Part shown: one piece after another, positions 33,530-45,900 of the stretch | Layout of the letters: the number at the start of each line of letters is the position of its first letter | Numbering within the stretch: position 1 is the first letter of the stretch | Assembly (NCBI GenBank): GCA_964017125.1 | Contig: OZ024915.1 | Location: 17,527,273 to 17,591,272, forward strand | Source: Flabesymbios commensalis | Taxonomy: Eukaryota; Annelida; Polychaeta; Terebellida; Flabelligeridae | DNA: 64,000 bases | Direction: 5' to 3' | The notes under the pieces: model-generated | The model's input: only the letters and a program-made list of their open reading frames with translations | What the model was told of the DNA's origin: nothing | Database searches by the model: none | Program-made: the position numbers and the translations under genes

Positions 33530-33646
33530 TCCCAGCAAACACAAAACATTTGTACATGTATAACATTTATACAACTTCATCCCAATGTCTTTGATGTTGG
33601 GTCGACGTTGTATAAATGTTATACAAATGTTTTGTGTTTGCTGGGA
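33530..33646. mobile_element. Intact TCCCAGCAAACA MITE with 8-bp duplication
   Basis: TCCCAGCAAACACAAAACAT at the left pairs with ATGTTTTGTGTTTGCTGGGA at the right, and inversion continues through TTTGTA and TATAACATTTATACAAC. TGTCAACA flanks both ends exactly (33,522-33,529 and 33,647-33,654). An 8-bp duplication fits hAT-superfamily mobilisation. This is the best-preserved copy in the window. Confidence 0.9.
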
Positions 33647-34019
33647 TGTCAACAGGAATCACAGTATTGTTGTTGCCCCCCAAATACAAACTTAGAGGTA
33701 TCACAATATGGTATGTAATAATCATTTTACCTTTGCTGCAGTTTTGTCAACTTTTCCCTATTTTCTTGCTTTCCCCATTGTTTAAGGTGCTAGGATTTCT
33801 TCAACGAAAGGGGCCTATATTGGTATAAAACAGATCGAGATAAACATCTTAAGCATTTGACGGGTGAATCACTATATTCACCAATCGCATACTTGATATT
33901 AATTTATGTGATCAAGATCCGGCATACAAAACATTGTATTTTCTTATTTATGATCACAATAATTATATTCACAGTATATGGTACATATACGGTACTCACA
34001 ACGAACATGAGATGTAAGT

Positions 34020-34478
34020 TTAACCCTTTTAGTGCTATCGCATCAAATGCCGTTTTCAGCTCTTTTTATTTCTCTTTCAAACAAAATAATTTGAATGAGA
34101 AATGAGCGTTAAATCTGCTGGAATAGCCTATGTTTTAATGGAAATTTTTCGCACGCAAGCAATTTTCACCCATTTAACCCTTTAAGCCCCCACGATGCAT
34201 TAAAGCATCATTTTACATCCCTGAAAACGGACTTCATTTTCCAACAACCAAGGGTTTTAGAATGATAATTTCCATGAAACTGGTTTACCAATACATGGCA
34301 ATTTTCTTTTATTTTAAAAACCACTTTAAATCATATACATCCACTACAAGTCGAGAATTGCGACAGCAATTTGCGGCTTGTAGTGGATGAAGATGACAAT
34401 GGTAAATTCAGGATTGAAAGGGTTAAGTTGTGAGTGGGTAAAAATTTAAAAGTTGTCACTTAGCATTTTAAGGGTTAA
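34020..34478. mobile_element. piggyBac-type MITE interrupted by another
   Basis: TTAACCCTTTTAGTGCTA at the left and TAGCATTTTAAGGGTTAA at the right are inverted ends with the TTAA duplication included. The element is split by the 34,174-34,426 MITE. Its own inner flanks (TTTTCACCCA and TGAGTGGGTAAAAATT) are inverted partners, so the insertion fell in its middle. Confidence 0.8.
34174..34426. mobile_element. piggyBac-type MITE nested in the preceding one
   Basis: TTAA flanks both ends. The left end is CCCTTTAAGCCCCCACGATG and the right end is ATTGAAAGGG. The body matches 32,170-32,421 in the same orientation and 38,103-38,354 in reverse. Confidence 0.85.
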
Positions 34479-34634
34479 CCATGGTATTTGCATTTGTCAA
34501 TGCTAGATAGGCAAAACATACAATAGACAAACATTGATACATATTAATATTCTTTCAGATTTTTACTGATTTTATGCATGGAATCTACTGTAATTAGGCT
34601 CATATTGTTTAGTACTCTGCTCTGCTTACTTTAT

Positions 34635-34697
34635 GCAAAGCCAAAAGGCATTATCTTCTTACTTGTGTAGTAAGCAGATACTGCTTTTTGGCTTTGC
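34635..34697. repeat. GCAAAGCCAAAAGGCA hairpin
   Basis: GCAAAGCCAAAAGGCA pairs with TGCTTTTTGGCTTTGC across a loop containing TTGTGTAGTAAGCAGA. A second copy lies at 61,001-61,068 and a third, weaker one at 63,932-63,994. Confidence 0.7.
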
Positions 34698-34699
34698 AC

Positions 34700-36300
34700 G
34701 GCAGCACTATAGAGGCAATCTGTAATTATTATATACATTATTATATCTACAAAATCCATGACAAACGTGTGTTTCATGGCATTTAATATTGAATAGTATA
34801 GTTAAAATCTAATATCCTTGAAGAAACAGTTGAATTATGATTATATTCATCCCTTTGCTTCATCGACACAACATTTAAAGTTACTGTGTATAGTAATATA
34901 GGTACTTCTAGGTTTCTATCATATTATTTTGTTGTTACTGCTGTTTAAATGCTAAACACATTTATAGTGGAGACAGATCATAATTTATTGTTAAAATAAT
35001 TAAAATATTGCTTTACTCGTGTAAAGATTTATTGTTTTGGTCTGTTATCCTGAAATAAGATATGAAATCCTTTTCTTCCTTATCAAGGCATTTAATAACT
35101 GAAGGAGAGTTTGTTTGACGTTTAACATGTTTAACACGTGAGGCGTTTTATTTTTCACTTTCATTTTGTTATGAGTGCAGCAACATAATTTAAAAAAATC
35201 AAATTAGAGGCTTTAATTTAAAGGCCTTAAAAAACTTTGTTGGCTGAGGCCTTAGAAAGTTTGTAAATAGGTTGTGCATTATTTTGTAGGCTGTGTGTCC
35301 ACAATTTTCTATCTGGCATTATACTACCGGGTAGTGTGTGCAGTGCCGTCAATGTATGCTAGTTACTCATTCAGTTTGATCTGGGTCTCACATCTGATGG
35401 TCACAACAATAAATCTTGAATTTATCGAAAATTTTATCTCTTTAGCTGCCAAGCTATTTGATTTGTAGGTCAAGGTAATGAGACACAGCTATGATTGGGT
35501 GAAAATAATTTAGATTTGTCAAAAGCTATTTTTTAATCACTTGATGCTGTAGCAAGACACAAGTTTCCAAGTTGGTGGAATTTAAATTGTTTAATGTAGC
35601 GCTTTAAGTGGTAAAATAATAATCAAATATGTGTTTAAACCTCAAGATTTGCAAATGGTTCCTCTTGCAAATGTTTTTTCTCAAATTAATTAGATATCAA
35701 TTAGTAATTTTCACTCGCTTGATGTTGTAGCGAGACACAGCTTCCAAGTTGGTGAAAATTTAAATTTTAAATGTAGCACTTCAAGGTTTAAAATCTTGTA
35801 GATCACTGACAGATCCAGCCTTCAAAAAGTAGTATTTATTGTAGTAATAAATTGGCTTTTAAGGTATAGTCATAATTAGGGCTTAAAGGTTCAACATTGA
35901 TAACTAATGCAGAAACCTTATGTACATCTCCAATTTATTAATTCAAATTTACAGGCTTGAAATTCTGTCTTGCTAATGTGGGTGAAAATGACTGGTATTT
36001 GTTTAATTTGAGACTAAACATTTGTAATTTCTAAGATCAAACACAATAATCTTTACCGAAAACGGTTATGTGATATCCTGATAAAAAACTGATATAGTTA
36101 CGGTTTGCTACACTGCTCACCCTAGACACTGCTTCTTCGCATGTTAAAATGTGCAGATGGTTGACGTCATATGTCCCCCGCTCTCAATTTCAAGTATTGT
36201 AGTAAGCTTGTGATTGGCCGGCTGTCTTGCTAAAAGTACCCTGATCGGCTGGCGAGAATATTATGGTGGGGGAGGGGTGGGTGTAGACAGACACCTGTGT
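34700..36300. other. AT-rich DNA downstream of the host gene
   Basis: It may include more 3' untranslated sequence; AATAAA occurs near 35,408. GTTGTAGCGAGACAC-type repeat pieces occur at 35,550 and 35,725. No second gene was recognised. Confidence 0.35.
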
Positions 36301-36305
36301 GGAGG

Positions 36306-36413
36306 CCAGCAAACGCGAGGATTCGATCCAATGCTGTTTCACTATTGGCCCACCGCCAACGGCGCTGGACCAACATTAAAACAACATCGGGTCAAGTCTT
36401 CATGTTTTCTGGG
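36306..36413. mobile_element. CCAGCAAACGCGAGG MITE
   Basis: GCCAGCAAACGCGAGGATTC at the left and TCTTCATGTTTTCTGGGA at the right form the inverted ends, with a TTGGCCCACCGCCAACGGCG core. It is a diverged member of the TCCCAGCAAAC family. Confidence 0.6.
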
Positions 36414-36639
36414 AGAGCTGTCCCCATTATGATACACGCGTACCGTCTGTGTCTGGTTGGAACAGGCTAAACACAGTGCTCTGTGTAACGGTTTGCATTG
36501 TCCTGTTGATAGTACTTAATAGGTTTGATTACATTTTGTGAGCGCAATCAAGACAAGTTTATTAGTCAAGTTGTTATATCTTAGAATATTAAAGTCATAC
36601 GTAATGTATAATTTATTCCTTATCCTGCTAAGTTAATTT

Positions 36640-36820
36640 ATTTAAATTTTCAACCACTTGAGGTGTGTCTCGCTGCCGCGATCCACAATCTCAAGTGGTT
36701 GAAAATTACTCGTATATGTTTCATTTGATACCAAATTTTAATAAATATTGGTGTTAAAACATTTCACTACTAATAACAGTGGTTTATTCGACTAATAAAA
36801 CAGATTTAACCCTTTGACTT
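36640..36820. repeat. Second copy of the GTGTCTCGCT repeat
   Basis: ACCACTTGAGGTGTGTCTCG then CAATCTCAAGTGGTTGAAAA forms a hairpin. ACTAATAACAGTGGTTTATT and GACTAATAAAACAGATT then follow as in intron 1. Confidence 0.6.
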
Positions 36821-37029
36821 CCAGGCCGGGGTGCATACCAGATATACTGGTGTACGAGTTCTATTTTTCGTCATTTGAAGCTGGAAATGCTAACGCAATT
36901 TCCAGCTTCAAATGACGAAAAATACATAAATGTAGTATATATTTGACGAAAATTTGTGTCATTTTATGGTTACGTTCATTGACGAATGACGACGGAAATT
37001 TCCGTCATGTATGGTAGTGAAAAGGTTAA
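36806..37029. mobile_element. piggyBac-type MITE with a 61-bp hairpin
   Basis: TTAACCCTTTGACTTCCAGG at the left and GTAGTGAAAAGGTTAA at the right carry the TTAA duplication. Inside, 36,863-36,923 is a hairpin with perfect 26-bp arms (ATTTTTCGTCATTTGAAGCT and onward) and a 9-bp loop. Confidence 0.8.
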
Positions 37030-38100
37030 ACGACTACTGTTGTGATCAGCAGGCAAAGGGATAATAGTAATATAAGTTATGATGAAATGTTTTACATAGC
37101 AAGAATGACATCTATCACTGGTATCAATCAGTGTCTAACAGGGTACAGTGGAAGATCATAACTGTTTGTAATCTTTTGATAATGAGCACTTGATGAACAA
37201 ACCATGCGACATTAGTTGAATAGGAGCCCATTGTCTTATTGTTGCTTGACACATGAGGTGATCATGATTTACATGGAGTTATTTAGATATTTTGCTATGT
37301 TCATGTAGCAGTTATCAAGCATGTAAGATACTCATCTTTTGAATTTCTCACGTGCTATTGTTATTAAATAAAGTTAAATATAGTTTAATTAATCATACCT
37401 ACTGGTATTTATGAAATGTTGCCTCTGCATATAAATTTATAAGCACTTTAAGTTGTCTACTTTAAATGTAGGAACATTTTACATGTTTTAGATTTGGTGA
37501 CCCAATGCAATATTTCAGTAATTTGACGCAAATTGCAAATACCAATTTCATAATGTAGATTATAATACTTTTCCTACAGCTTGTCTAATTGCTTGCTGCT
37601 AATTACTTTATGATATTATTAAGTTTAATCAAGCCTAAAACCATACTGCTATTGGGTGATATATCCTTAATACAAATCTAATAGTTATGTTTTGCTCACA
37701 CATTTTGTCAACTTCTTGGTTTATTAATCAATGTGCACATTATGTTGTAATTTGTTGGAATGCGTATAATTTTGCAATTCTCTGTCACAAAATATTAACA
37801 ATAAAATAGAATAAACTGTTCATAGGCATCAAATATACCATGAAGTAAGTGAACAAGAGAATACAAGGCTGAATCAGATTATATTATCTACTGACTATAT
37901 TATCTATGCAGATGGCATACTCAGGTGGAGGGGTAAATAATAATATTTTGGTTAATTATTATTTTTATATTTTAAAAATACTCTAATTGTGAATACTCAA
38001 TAGCTTTTCAATTATATTTGTATATATATATATATTTACTGATACATTTTTATATTTACGGTATATATATGTAATAATGATGTATCTCCACCGTGGTATG
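37030..38100. other. AT-rich DNA, nothing assigned
   Basis: An AATAAA lies near 37,368. No gene, RNA or element was found. Confidence 0.4.
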
Positions 38101-38102
38101 TA

Positions 38103-38354
38103 TTAACCCTTTCAAGCCTGAATTTACCATTGTCATCTTCATCCACTTCAAGCCGCGAATTGCTGTCGCAATTTTCGACTTGTAGTGGATGAAGATGATT
38201 TAAAGTAGGTGAAAAATTGAAGAAAATTGCTAAGTATTTGTAAACCAGTTTCATAGAAATTTTCATTCTAAAAACCTTAGTTTTTGAAAAATTAGGTCTG
38301 TTTTCAGGGATGTAAAATAATTCTTGATTGCATCGTGAGGGCTTGAAGGGTTAA
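38103..38354. mobile_element. piggyBac-type MITE, reverse orientation
   Basis: TTAACCCTTTCAAGCC at the left and GGCTTGAAGGGTTAA at the right. The body is the reverse complement of the copies at 32,170 and 34,174, including the CGAATTGCTGTCGCAATTTT and GCATCGTGAGG blocks. Confidence 0.85.
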
Positions 38355-39500
38355 ATGGTTGTAGCTGTTGTTTCATATACCTGTAGCAGCAGATAGGACC
38401 CTTTTAACTCCACAATTAAATTATAACTATTAGAAGCTAGGTGATGGTCTTGACTGCTAAGTGTCATAGTATAGTATACATCGAGTGATAGAATAACAAT
38501 TGTAATAAATTGAAGTGTATTATATATACATAGCAAACCCAGCCATAGTAAATGTACATACGCCTACCTGCACATAATCCGGACACAGATTAAAACCAAA
38601 TGTTACTCAATTGTTGAATTAATCTGCATATCAACACTTACAACAACATGAGTGTTTTTTTATTATTACAATTATGTATATGTACTTTTATGTTTACATC
38701 CTTGGCATTTCAAACAATGCTGACTGTACCATTTACACAGATGGACGTGTATGATTATTTACACTTTTAAAAGAGTAATATCTTTATTTTTATTGTTGAC
38801 GATTTTAATATTTGTAATACTCATATTTTACCATTTTTGTTGCAACATTGCCGGTTGTGACTTATTTCACAGTAATTTTTACTCCAAGGAGAATCTCCAG
38901 TTCACTCGTATTCAGCAATTCTTAGCATGACAGATGTCACATCGAGTTCGTTTTCTTATGAATACCACAAAATTAATCTATATATTTCTGACAATTATAG
39001 CCTCCGTTATTGCTTTTCATTGTAACATGTGTGGTTTTTATATCGTCTTCTTGTAATTAAAGTGTCTTTCATTTGACTTGCAAATTAGCAATTTTAGTTC
39101 AGATCGGACAACAAACCTTTGCACATTTATGTAAAGAGAAGATATTGTATCTCAGACTAAGTACGTGAAGTAGGACTTGATAAAGGTTGTTTATGAAACA
39201 TTCTGTTTTGTATAATTTTGATAGTGAAATCAATAAATGATATCTAAGTCGTGAGGGTTGCTGATATTCTATTATATTGTGCACATTTTTTCACCAGAAG
39301 ATATTTCGTCCAGATTTGTGCCTGCCATATTGGAAAGTATTGTATATGACCCTTTAATCCCTAGGTGATGATGTATAAGCATTTCACCAATGTGTGCTCT
39401 TTGATTTTATTGTTCTTTATTTTTATGCATTCTACACTGTGGTTATAACATATGTGTTAATTGAATTAATGTACTGTATTCTCTAATTAGTTTAGTTTTT
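38355..39500. other. AT-rich DNA, nothing assigned
   Basis: Only short unsupported frames occur. Confidence 0.4.
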
Positions 39501-39501
39501 A

Positions 39502-40300
39502 TTAAGCAGCCCTCGCCAAGGTGGGCTGCTTACTGTATTTCGCAGGGTCCGCCGCCGCCACTGCAGTTATTCGTTTTCAAGATAGCTACTAATCTATCAA
39601 CTTCTGCTTCCTCATACTTCACATAGCCATCACATACCACTGGGGAATTGTTTTGGTGACATTTTGATCCCCATATCATCAACCCTTTAATTACTATGGC
39701 CACTAACCAAAAAAAGCTTGTTAGCGTGTTTTAGGAAAAAGTTTCCATCAGATCTTTTTTTAATTTGGCTATGTCAGCCAATGGCCTGATTAACTTTTGT
39801 GAGCAAACAATTTTAAAGTAGCCGTTTAGTGGCCATTTTAAATTTTAATGATTTTGTGATATTTACTCAAACTCAAAAAAAATGCAAAATAGCTGGGCCA
39901 TGAATATAAAACGAAATGGATTGTCTCACACAAGGATAACCCATGACAAATTTCGCAGTTATAAAATACAAAATGTCCGCCAGTCGGCCATTTAATTTTT
40001 TTTTTCTTATTATCTCAGAAATCTTGCATGATAGCTGCCCCCCCCGATCTATGAACTTCTGCTTCCTCATACTTCACATAGCCATCAGATAACACCAGGG
40101 GATTTTTGTTGACATTTTGATTCCCATATTATCAACCCTTCAATTACTAGGGCCTCTAACAAGGAAATACTTGTTAGCGCATTTTCAGGAAAAAGTTTCC
40201 AGCAGATTTTCTTTTTATTTGGCAAATATGCACAGCAATGCCAGTCAATGACCTGATTACCTTTTGGGAGCAAACAATTTTAAAATGGCGATCAACCAAG
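39502..40300. repeat. Interspersed repeat, related to 0.78-1.27 kb, with an internal second copy
   Basis: 39,520-39,860 matches the left-end repeat. From about 40,045 the CTTCTGCTTCCTCATACTTC, ACATAGCCATCA and AACCCTTCAATTACTA blocks appear again, so this locus holds one full and one partial tandem copy. Confidence 0.7.
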
Positions 40301-41285
40301 TTGATTTGCATTGAATGACTAGCTTAAACAGTACACAACATAAGCAAATGTATATTAAGTAGCTTTATCATGTTATAGTGACGCAATATATTATGTACTT
40401 TAAAAAAATTTGTGTGAAATGTATACATCGATCAAAGGCATTATTTAAACATGTGTAGATAGTTGAATAAACAAAACTGTTTTAATAAGGCTCTACTTCC
40501 AATAGGCCTTGGTGACTACTCGAATTTAAAAAATGCAATTTGGAATTTTTTGAGAATATAGGCCTACAGGTGGTAATTTGTCAGGTGTAAATTACCATAC
40601 TTAGCCCGTTTGTATGTACGAATGGAGATTCATTGCACTAACCATCAAGACTATCAACCAATATGCCAGAAAATTATTTATTTATCAAAACAAACTTTTA
40701 TCAATAAAGAAGTGTCTATTGCTGGGGTTGAGTTCAGTAAACATGTTTGCTCATAGAGGTACATAAAGAATCAAGTTCAATTACCCACAGCTTATCAATA
40801 ATGCTCTAGTCCTTTAATAATATAGATAATTGCATGCACTGTTGATCAATAAACTGTATTTACACGACATTTTTGTTTTAAATTTTACTTGTTAATTTTA
40901 TGAAACGGTTATTTTGGACATGAATGAATAGTTTTTGAAAAGCAGGGTTGCTGATATTTTATGATAATAGCTCATTGTAGGTCATTGTTAGATTGAAGCA
41001 CATTTAATTCAATTCAGTTTATAAAATAGTAACATTAACAAATGTGGAGGGAGAAGCAGGAAAACACAAGAAAAGTTTGTGTATCAATGCAACAAAAAGA
41101 CACAAATTAAATATATCAAGAACGTTAAAATTAGCGGCCTGCAGAAATTTAAAATATATAGTAATACGATCTTATATAATGACCGTCACTGAGACCAAAA
41201 CTAATTCAAAAGGGCCAGCCTCCCAAGTGCACCGTGTATTACGAAACGGCAATTTTTGAAAATATTTTAGTGATTTTACTGTTCA
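40300..41285. other. AT-rich DNA, nothing assigned
   Basis: A 71-codon frame at 41,044-41,259 has no recognisable motif. Nothing else stands out. Confidence 0.4.
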
Positions 41286-41289
41286 AGCC

Positions 41290-41550
41290 AATTGCATCGC
41301 GTTTTCGGCCCCAGTAGACATTGGGCCAACGCCTTGTTCCTATTTCAAGACAGGAGCTGTCATACGTCCGCTGGGGAAGTGGGTCAGATGCAGATGGCAT
41401 AGCGATTGGGCCAATATTGCCTTATGCACAAGTAGTTGGTTCGACGTAGGCCCAGCATCTGGAGATGGTGGACCAGCATCGTTCCGACGTGGTATATAAG
41501 CATCATGGGTGGGTGCTGTATTCAGATGGTACAATAATTGGGTCAACACT
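41290..41550. mobile_element. Decayed TTGGGCCAACG-type MITE pieces
   Basis: CAGTAGACATTGGGCCAACG, ATTGGGCCAATATTG, TAGGCCCAGCATCTGGAGAT and AATTGGGTCAACACTG are core motifs of the TCCCAGCAAAC family, but no clean ends remain. Confidence 0.35.
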
Positions 41551-41568
41551 GTGTCTTGCAGGGTGTAG

Positions 41569-42180
41569 TTGGCGCGATCATCATGCCAACGTCTGAAAGA
41601 TGCCGTGAACAGGGCACTGTTTTATTTAGAACAAACACGTAACAAAATTTACCAGCTAACGCTAGGACATCTCTCTCCTTCTGTAGTAACTTCCCATGAA
41701 TTAACAAACATGTTAAAAGAAATTGAAGAACACCTGCCTAATCATTTATTTCTACCCAAAGCACCTGAGATGACATGGTATTATTATAAAACTCTCACTT
41801 GCACTACCTAAATTGAAAATGACAAATTTCTGACTATTAGCAATATAGCCCTATTGGAAGTAAATAAACAGTACGAGTTATTCAGAGCCTACAATTTGGC
41901 CATACCGTATAACAGCACGAATGTAGGCCTACTAGCCAGTTATAATTTAGAAACTAAACATATCGCATTTGATATGGAGAAAACAGAATATATGTTATTG
42001 ACTGAAGACGAAGATAATAGATGTAGTGTCGCAAGCAGTAATTTATGCCCATTAATTATAGCCGTGTCGTTCTCTCCGAGACCGTGGATTGATGTATTTG
42101 TTTTACCCGAAAAATCCAACATGGCGGTGACTGAGAGCGATCCGGACCCCAAAGTCCGAAAAATGTCTATAGCCTTTTAA
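41569..42180 (+). pseudogene. Envelope-like fossil (baculovirus-F/errantivirus type)
   Basis: The translated segment has features of the F-type envelope proteins found in errantivirus-like Gypsy and some BEL elements: an LTLGHLSPSVV-type stretch with a leucine-rich EIEEHLP segment, then a V-N-YELFRAYNLAIPYN-like stretch, a later YMLLTEDE and a C-----S--LCPL pattern. It is broken and incomplete. It ends almost at the target duplication of the Gypsy element, on the opposite strand, so it is a remnant of a separate older element that the Gypsy copy inserted into or next to. Family recognition is from memory. Confidence 0.55.
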
Positions 42181-42186
42181 TGACTG

Positions 42187-42633
42187 TATGGGAATATGGG
42201 GTAGTCCCTCGCGCCGGAGATACCAGTGAGTGACCGTTAGGGTCTCCAGTATGGGCTTGTAAGGGTGAACGAGAGAAACTGCCCAACATTCTCCATTATA
42301 ACGTAAACTTCCTCTCCCCGTCGAATCGACGGTTCTAAGTGAATCACAAAACTCTTCTTCCACTTGTCATGTTTATTTGTCTAGACATTTGGTAACAGCA
42401 ACGCACAACCCCGCGCACGACACGTCCAACTTGACTCAGAGAGAGCGACCTGCGGCATGTCCGCAGTCGCTGAGCGAAATATCTGAAGTGCAGGAAAAGT
42501 ACCAGGGCCGCATGGGCTTCGGCCCTCTGCGCCCGGCACCAAAGTACCGAAACGAGGCAGTCGTCCGCAGATTTTCGCGTCCGGGAAGCTGGGGATAACT
42601 GCCACATTAAAATAATAAAGTAGGAATCCTACA
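42187..42633 (-). repeat. 3' LTR of the Gypsy element
   Basis: 447 bp. Read on the minus strand it starts TGTAGGA and ends CCCATA. It is nearly identical to the 5' LTR over its outer ~230 bp and is longer because of a segment of about 80 bp near the inner end. Confidence 0.9.
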
Positions 42634-42646
42634 TTACCCCCGGGTT
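42634..42646 (-). promoter_or_regulatory. Polypurine tract
   Basis: On the minus strand CCCGGGGGTAA abuts the 3' LTR. It is short for a polypurine tract but sits in the required place, and the same junction is seen at about 7,215. Confidence 0.6.
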
Positions 42647-42999
42647 AGTGATAACGTAGGACCCAGCTGACGTGTAGGAGACTGCTCCGTGCAAGTAGCG
42701 GGGGTACCTCTTATAACCTCTTATAACTAAGCATAGTTTAAAAAATTATAGCGTGTGTGGTTACAGCGTGGGTGGTTGACGTCGCAGCATTATAAATGAA
42801 AATTGTCTCATCCTCTTAACACCAACTGTCCTGTATGTACGTATTTATATGCTGCAAGCTGCGACCAACCGATTCATTTACTTAACATAAATTTCCATTA
42901 TTATTTAGCAATTACCTTGCTGAAAAATGTATTTACATTTTACATATTTCACACAATCTTGCCAGGCCTGGCACATTCATTTACAATTTAAAAACATTA

Positions 43000-45900
43000 T
43001 TAATACGGTGCATGCAGTTGGGCCCGCCATAGATGTCGTTAGGCGCCACTATGGCGTGAACCATCTGCACGAACCGGGCAGGAGTCTGGATTATTCGTTC
43101 GACTCTAGTTTTTCGCACCGTTGTGTCTGTCGAAATTTTGTCGCGATTAGCGATATTCGAACGATTGCTTTTATTCGAGTCGATTACGGCGTCAACAGCA
43201 CCCGGGGTTTTCCCCCGTAGATGTAAAGGTATGCGGGAATACGTTCGTAAACCACCGCCGTTCCCGTTAGCCCGGGATACGGCGGGGGCTTGCGAATGCG
43301 GCGCTATATAAGTATTGTCTTTGTTAGACAATTTGACTTTAGCATCTAGTTGCTGTGGGTCCGTTGCCAATTTGCTACTGCTTCTGACTGCCGTCGACTT
43401 TTTCGTGTTAACACTCATCCTGTTGGACGTCTGAGTGTCCGCACCACCAGGTCTAGGTGGACCCTGTGGATTCCTACTAGAGATCCTGGTAGTCTTCGAG
43501 CTCTGTGGTTTGTTTGGCGTAGTACGCTGTATGTTCGTACCTGTCGTAGGCTCGCACTCGAGATGTGCGGGTTTAACGCGATATAAAGAGACCGTCTCAA
43601 CCTTGCCTTTCACTAGGATTTTCATGACTCTGCCACTCCTCGCGACGACCTTGTATGGTCCGTTGTAAGGGGCGGTCAGAGGCGGCGCAATTGCGATTCG
43701 GCGCAAGAATACATGTGTGCATGTAGCTATTTCCTTGTATTGGAAAATGTTATGTTGTTGTGTGTCACATGGCGGACATAGACGGAGACGCGACATGGCC
43801 ACGCGTAGCTTGTGTGAATAGTTCTCCAAATCAGTGTTAGCGTCGACGGTGTACTGTTTCGTAAACTCTCCTGGGAGTCTAAGGGTTGTCCCGTATATCA
43901 TCTCGGCAGCCGACCTGCCTAATCTCTCTTTAACTACGGAACGAACTCCTAAAAGTACAGCGGGTACTTGTGCGCCATAATGGCGGCTTTCAATTGATGG
44001 TGGAAACGTTCGACCATGCCGTTCGACTGGGGGTGATAACTCGTGGTACGATTCCGTATTATCCCGAATTGATTACACAAATTATCCCACAATTTGGACT
44101 CAAATTGAGCGCCCCTATCAGTGGTGATAGTGGCTGGAGTACCATAATGTGCTATCCACCCGCTGAAGAAAGCATCGGCGACCGTTTCGGCCCGAATATC
44201 TACAATAGGTATGGCTTCCGGCCAACGTGTAAAACGATTGACGCAAGTCAGTAGATATCTAAAGCCATTAGCATAGGGTAAAGGTCCGACTATATCAATG
44301 TGGACATGATCAAATCGCTCGGTAGGTTCAGTGAACTTTCCGTGAACTGGTGTGTTGTGACGTGAAACTTTGGCAGTCTGGCAACCCTTACAGGTATGAC
44401 ACCATCTAGCAATGTCAATATTCATGCCATGGCAGACAAATCGGGTATTAATCAAAGGTTTTGTAGCTCTATGCGATGGGTGGCCTAAACCGTGTAAGCT
44501 TGAAAAAACTTTTCGGCGAAATTTCGCGGTAAGGTACGGCCGGTTGTGTCCCGTGGACACAACACACCAGATCAATTGATTATCGAACGATTTGAGTAGT
44601 TTGAAATTCATAGTGGATGTAGTCGAGTGTCTCAATCTCGTGAATTCCGCGTCTTTAGCTTGGTCGAGACTTAACTCCTCATAGTTTATCACTGGTCCAT
44701 CATTTATGGCGGACACTGATGGTCGTGACAGCGCATCAGCGACGAAATTTGTCTCGCCTTTTACATATCTAATATCGGTGGTGAATTCAGCGATGAAAGC
44801 TAAATGTCGTGTTTGTCGTAGGGACGCGCGTTCAGTCACGGATGACATTACAAATGTCAACGGTTTATGATCGGTATTAACGAAGAAATTTCGTCCTTCT
44901 AAGTTATGTCAAAAATGTTTAATTGTCGCATATACCGCCAAAAGCTCGCGATCGAACGCGCTGTAACGTGTCTCTGCTGGGTTCAGCTTCTTGCTGAAAA
45001 ACGAAAGTGGCTGCCACATACCATTCAAAAACTGCTGCAACACGCCACCGACGGCGACATCACTAGAGTCGCACGTGATGTTTATCTGAGCCGTAGGATC
45101 TGGGTGTACCAGCAGAGTAGCGTTTGCCAATATTTGTTTTGACTCAGAAAATGGTGACTCTGCATTTTTATCCCCCTACAAATCGAAATTCGACTTCGGT
45201 GACAGTCTTGTATGGCCTTCGTTGGCAGCTGTCAGTAAATTATTTAGTGGTGTCAACTTCGCAGCGCAATGCGGTATGAAACGATGGTAATAATTTACCA
45301 TTCCCAAATATCTACGCAGTGCTCGTTGCTTTTCGGGCTTTACGAAATGTACAATCGCGTCAACGGCTCTGGGTAACAGCAAAATTCCTAGAAAACCTAA
45401 TTCAGTTGTACCGAACTGACACTTTTCAGGACCAATTATTATTCCGTATTCGGCTAGTCGGGCAAAAAGAATTCGTAGATGTTTCTTATGCGTTTTATGA
45501 TCTGGGCTGGTTACCAGTAGGTCATCCAAATATACAAAAACAAAATCAAGTCCGCATGTAACGTGGTCTATAAAACGCTGAAACGTTTGACCGGAATTTC
45601 GTAGACCAAACGGTGTTCTAGTGAAATTAAATAAGCCAAAAGGTGTAGTAACGGCAGTCTTATGTACATCAGACGGTTCCACCGGAATTTGGTAATAAGC
45701 TCTGACCAAATCGATCTTTGAAAAAATCTTGGAGCCGGCTAAACGCTGGGTGAAATCTTGTATATGTGGAATCGGATAACGGTCGGGTACAGTCTGTGCG
45801 TTTAAACTGCGGTAGTCCCCACATGGTCTCCAATCGCCATTTTTCTTTGGCACCATGTGAAGCGCTGAGGACCACTCGCTGTCGCTAGGTTCAATGACCC

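Noticed and set aside
42344-42607. Three overlapping frames of 73-87 codons
   Set aside because: They lie inside the 3' LTR and have counterparts that shift or close in the 5' LTR.
43123-44254. Plus-strand frames in the integrase region
   Set aside because: They are antisense shadows of the Gypsy pol region.
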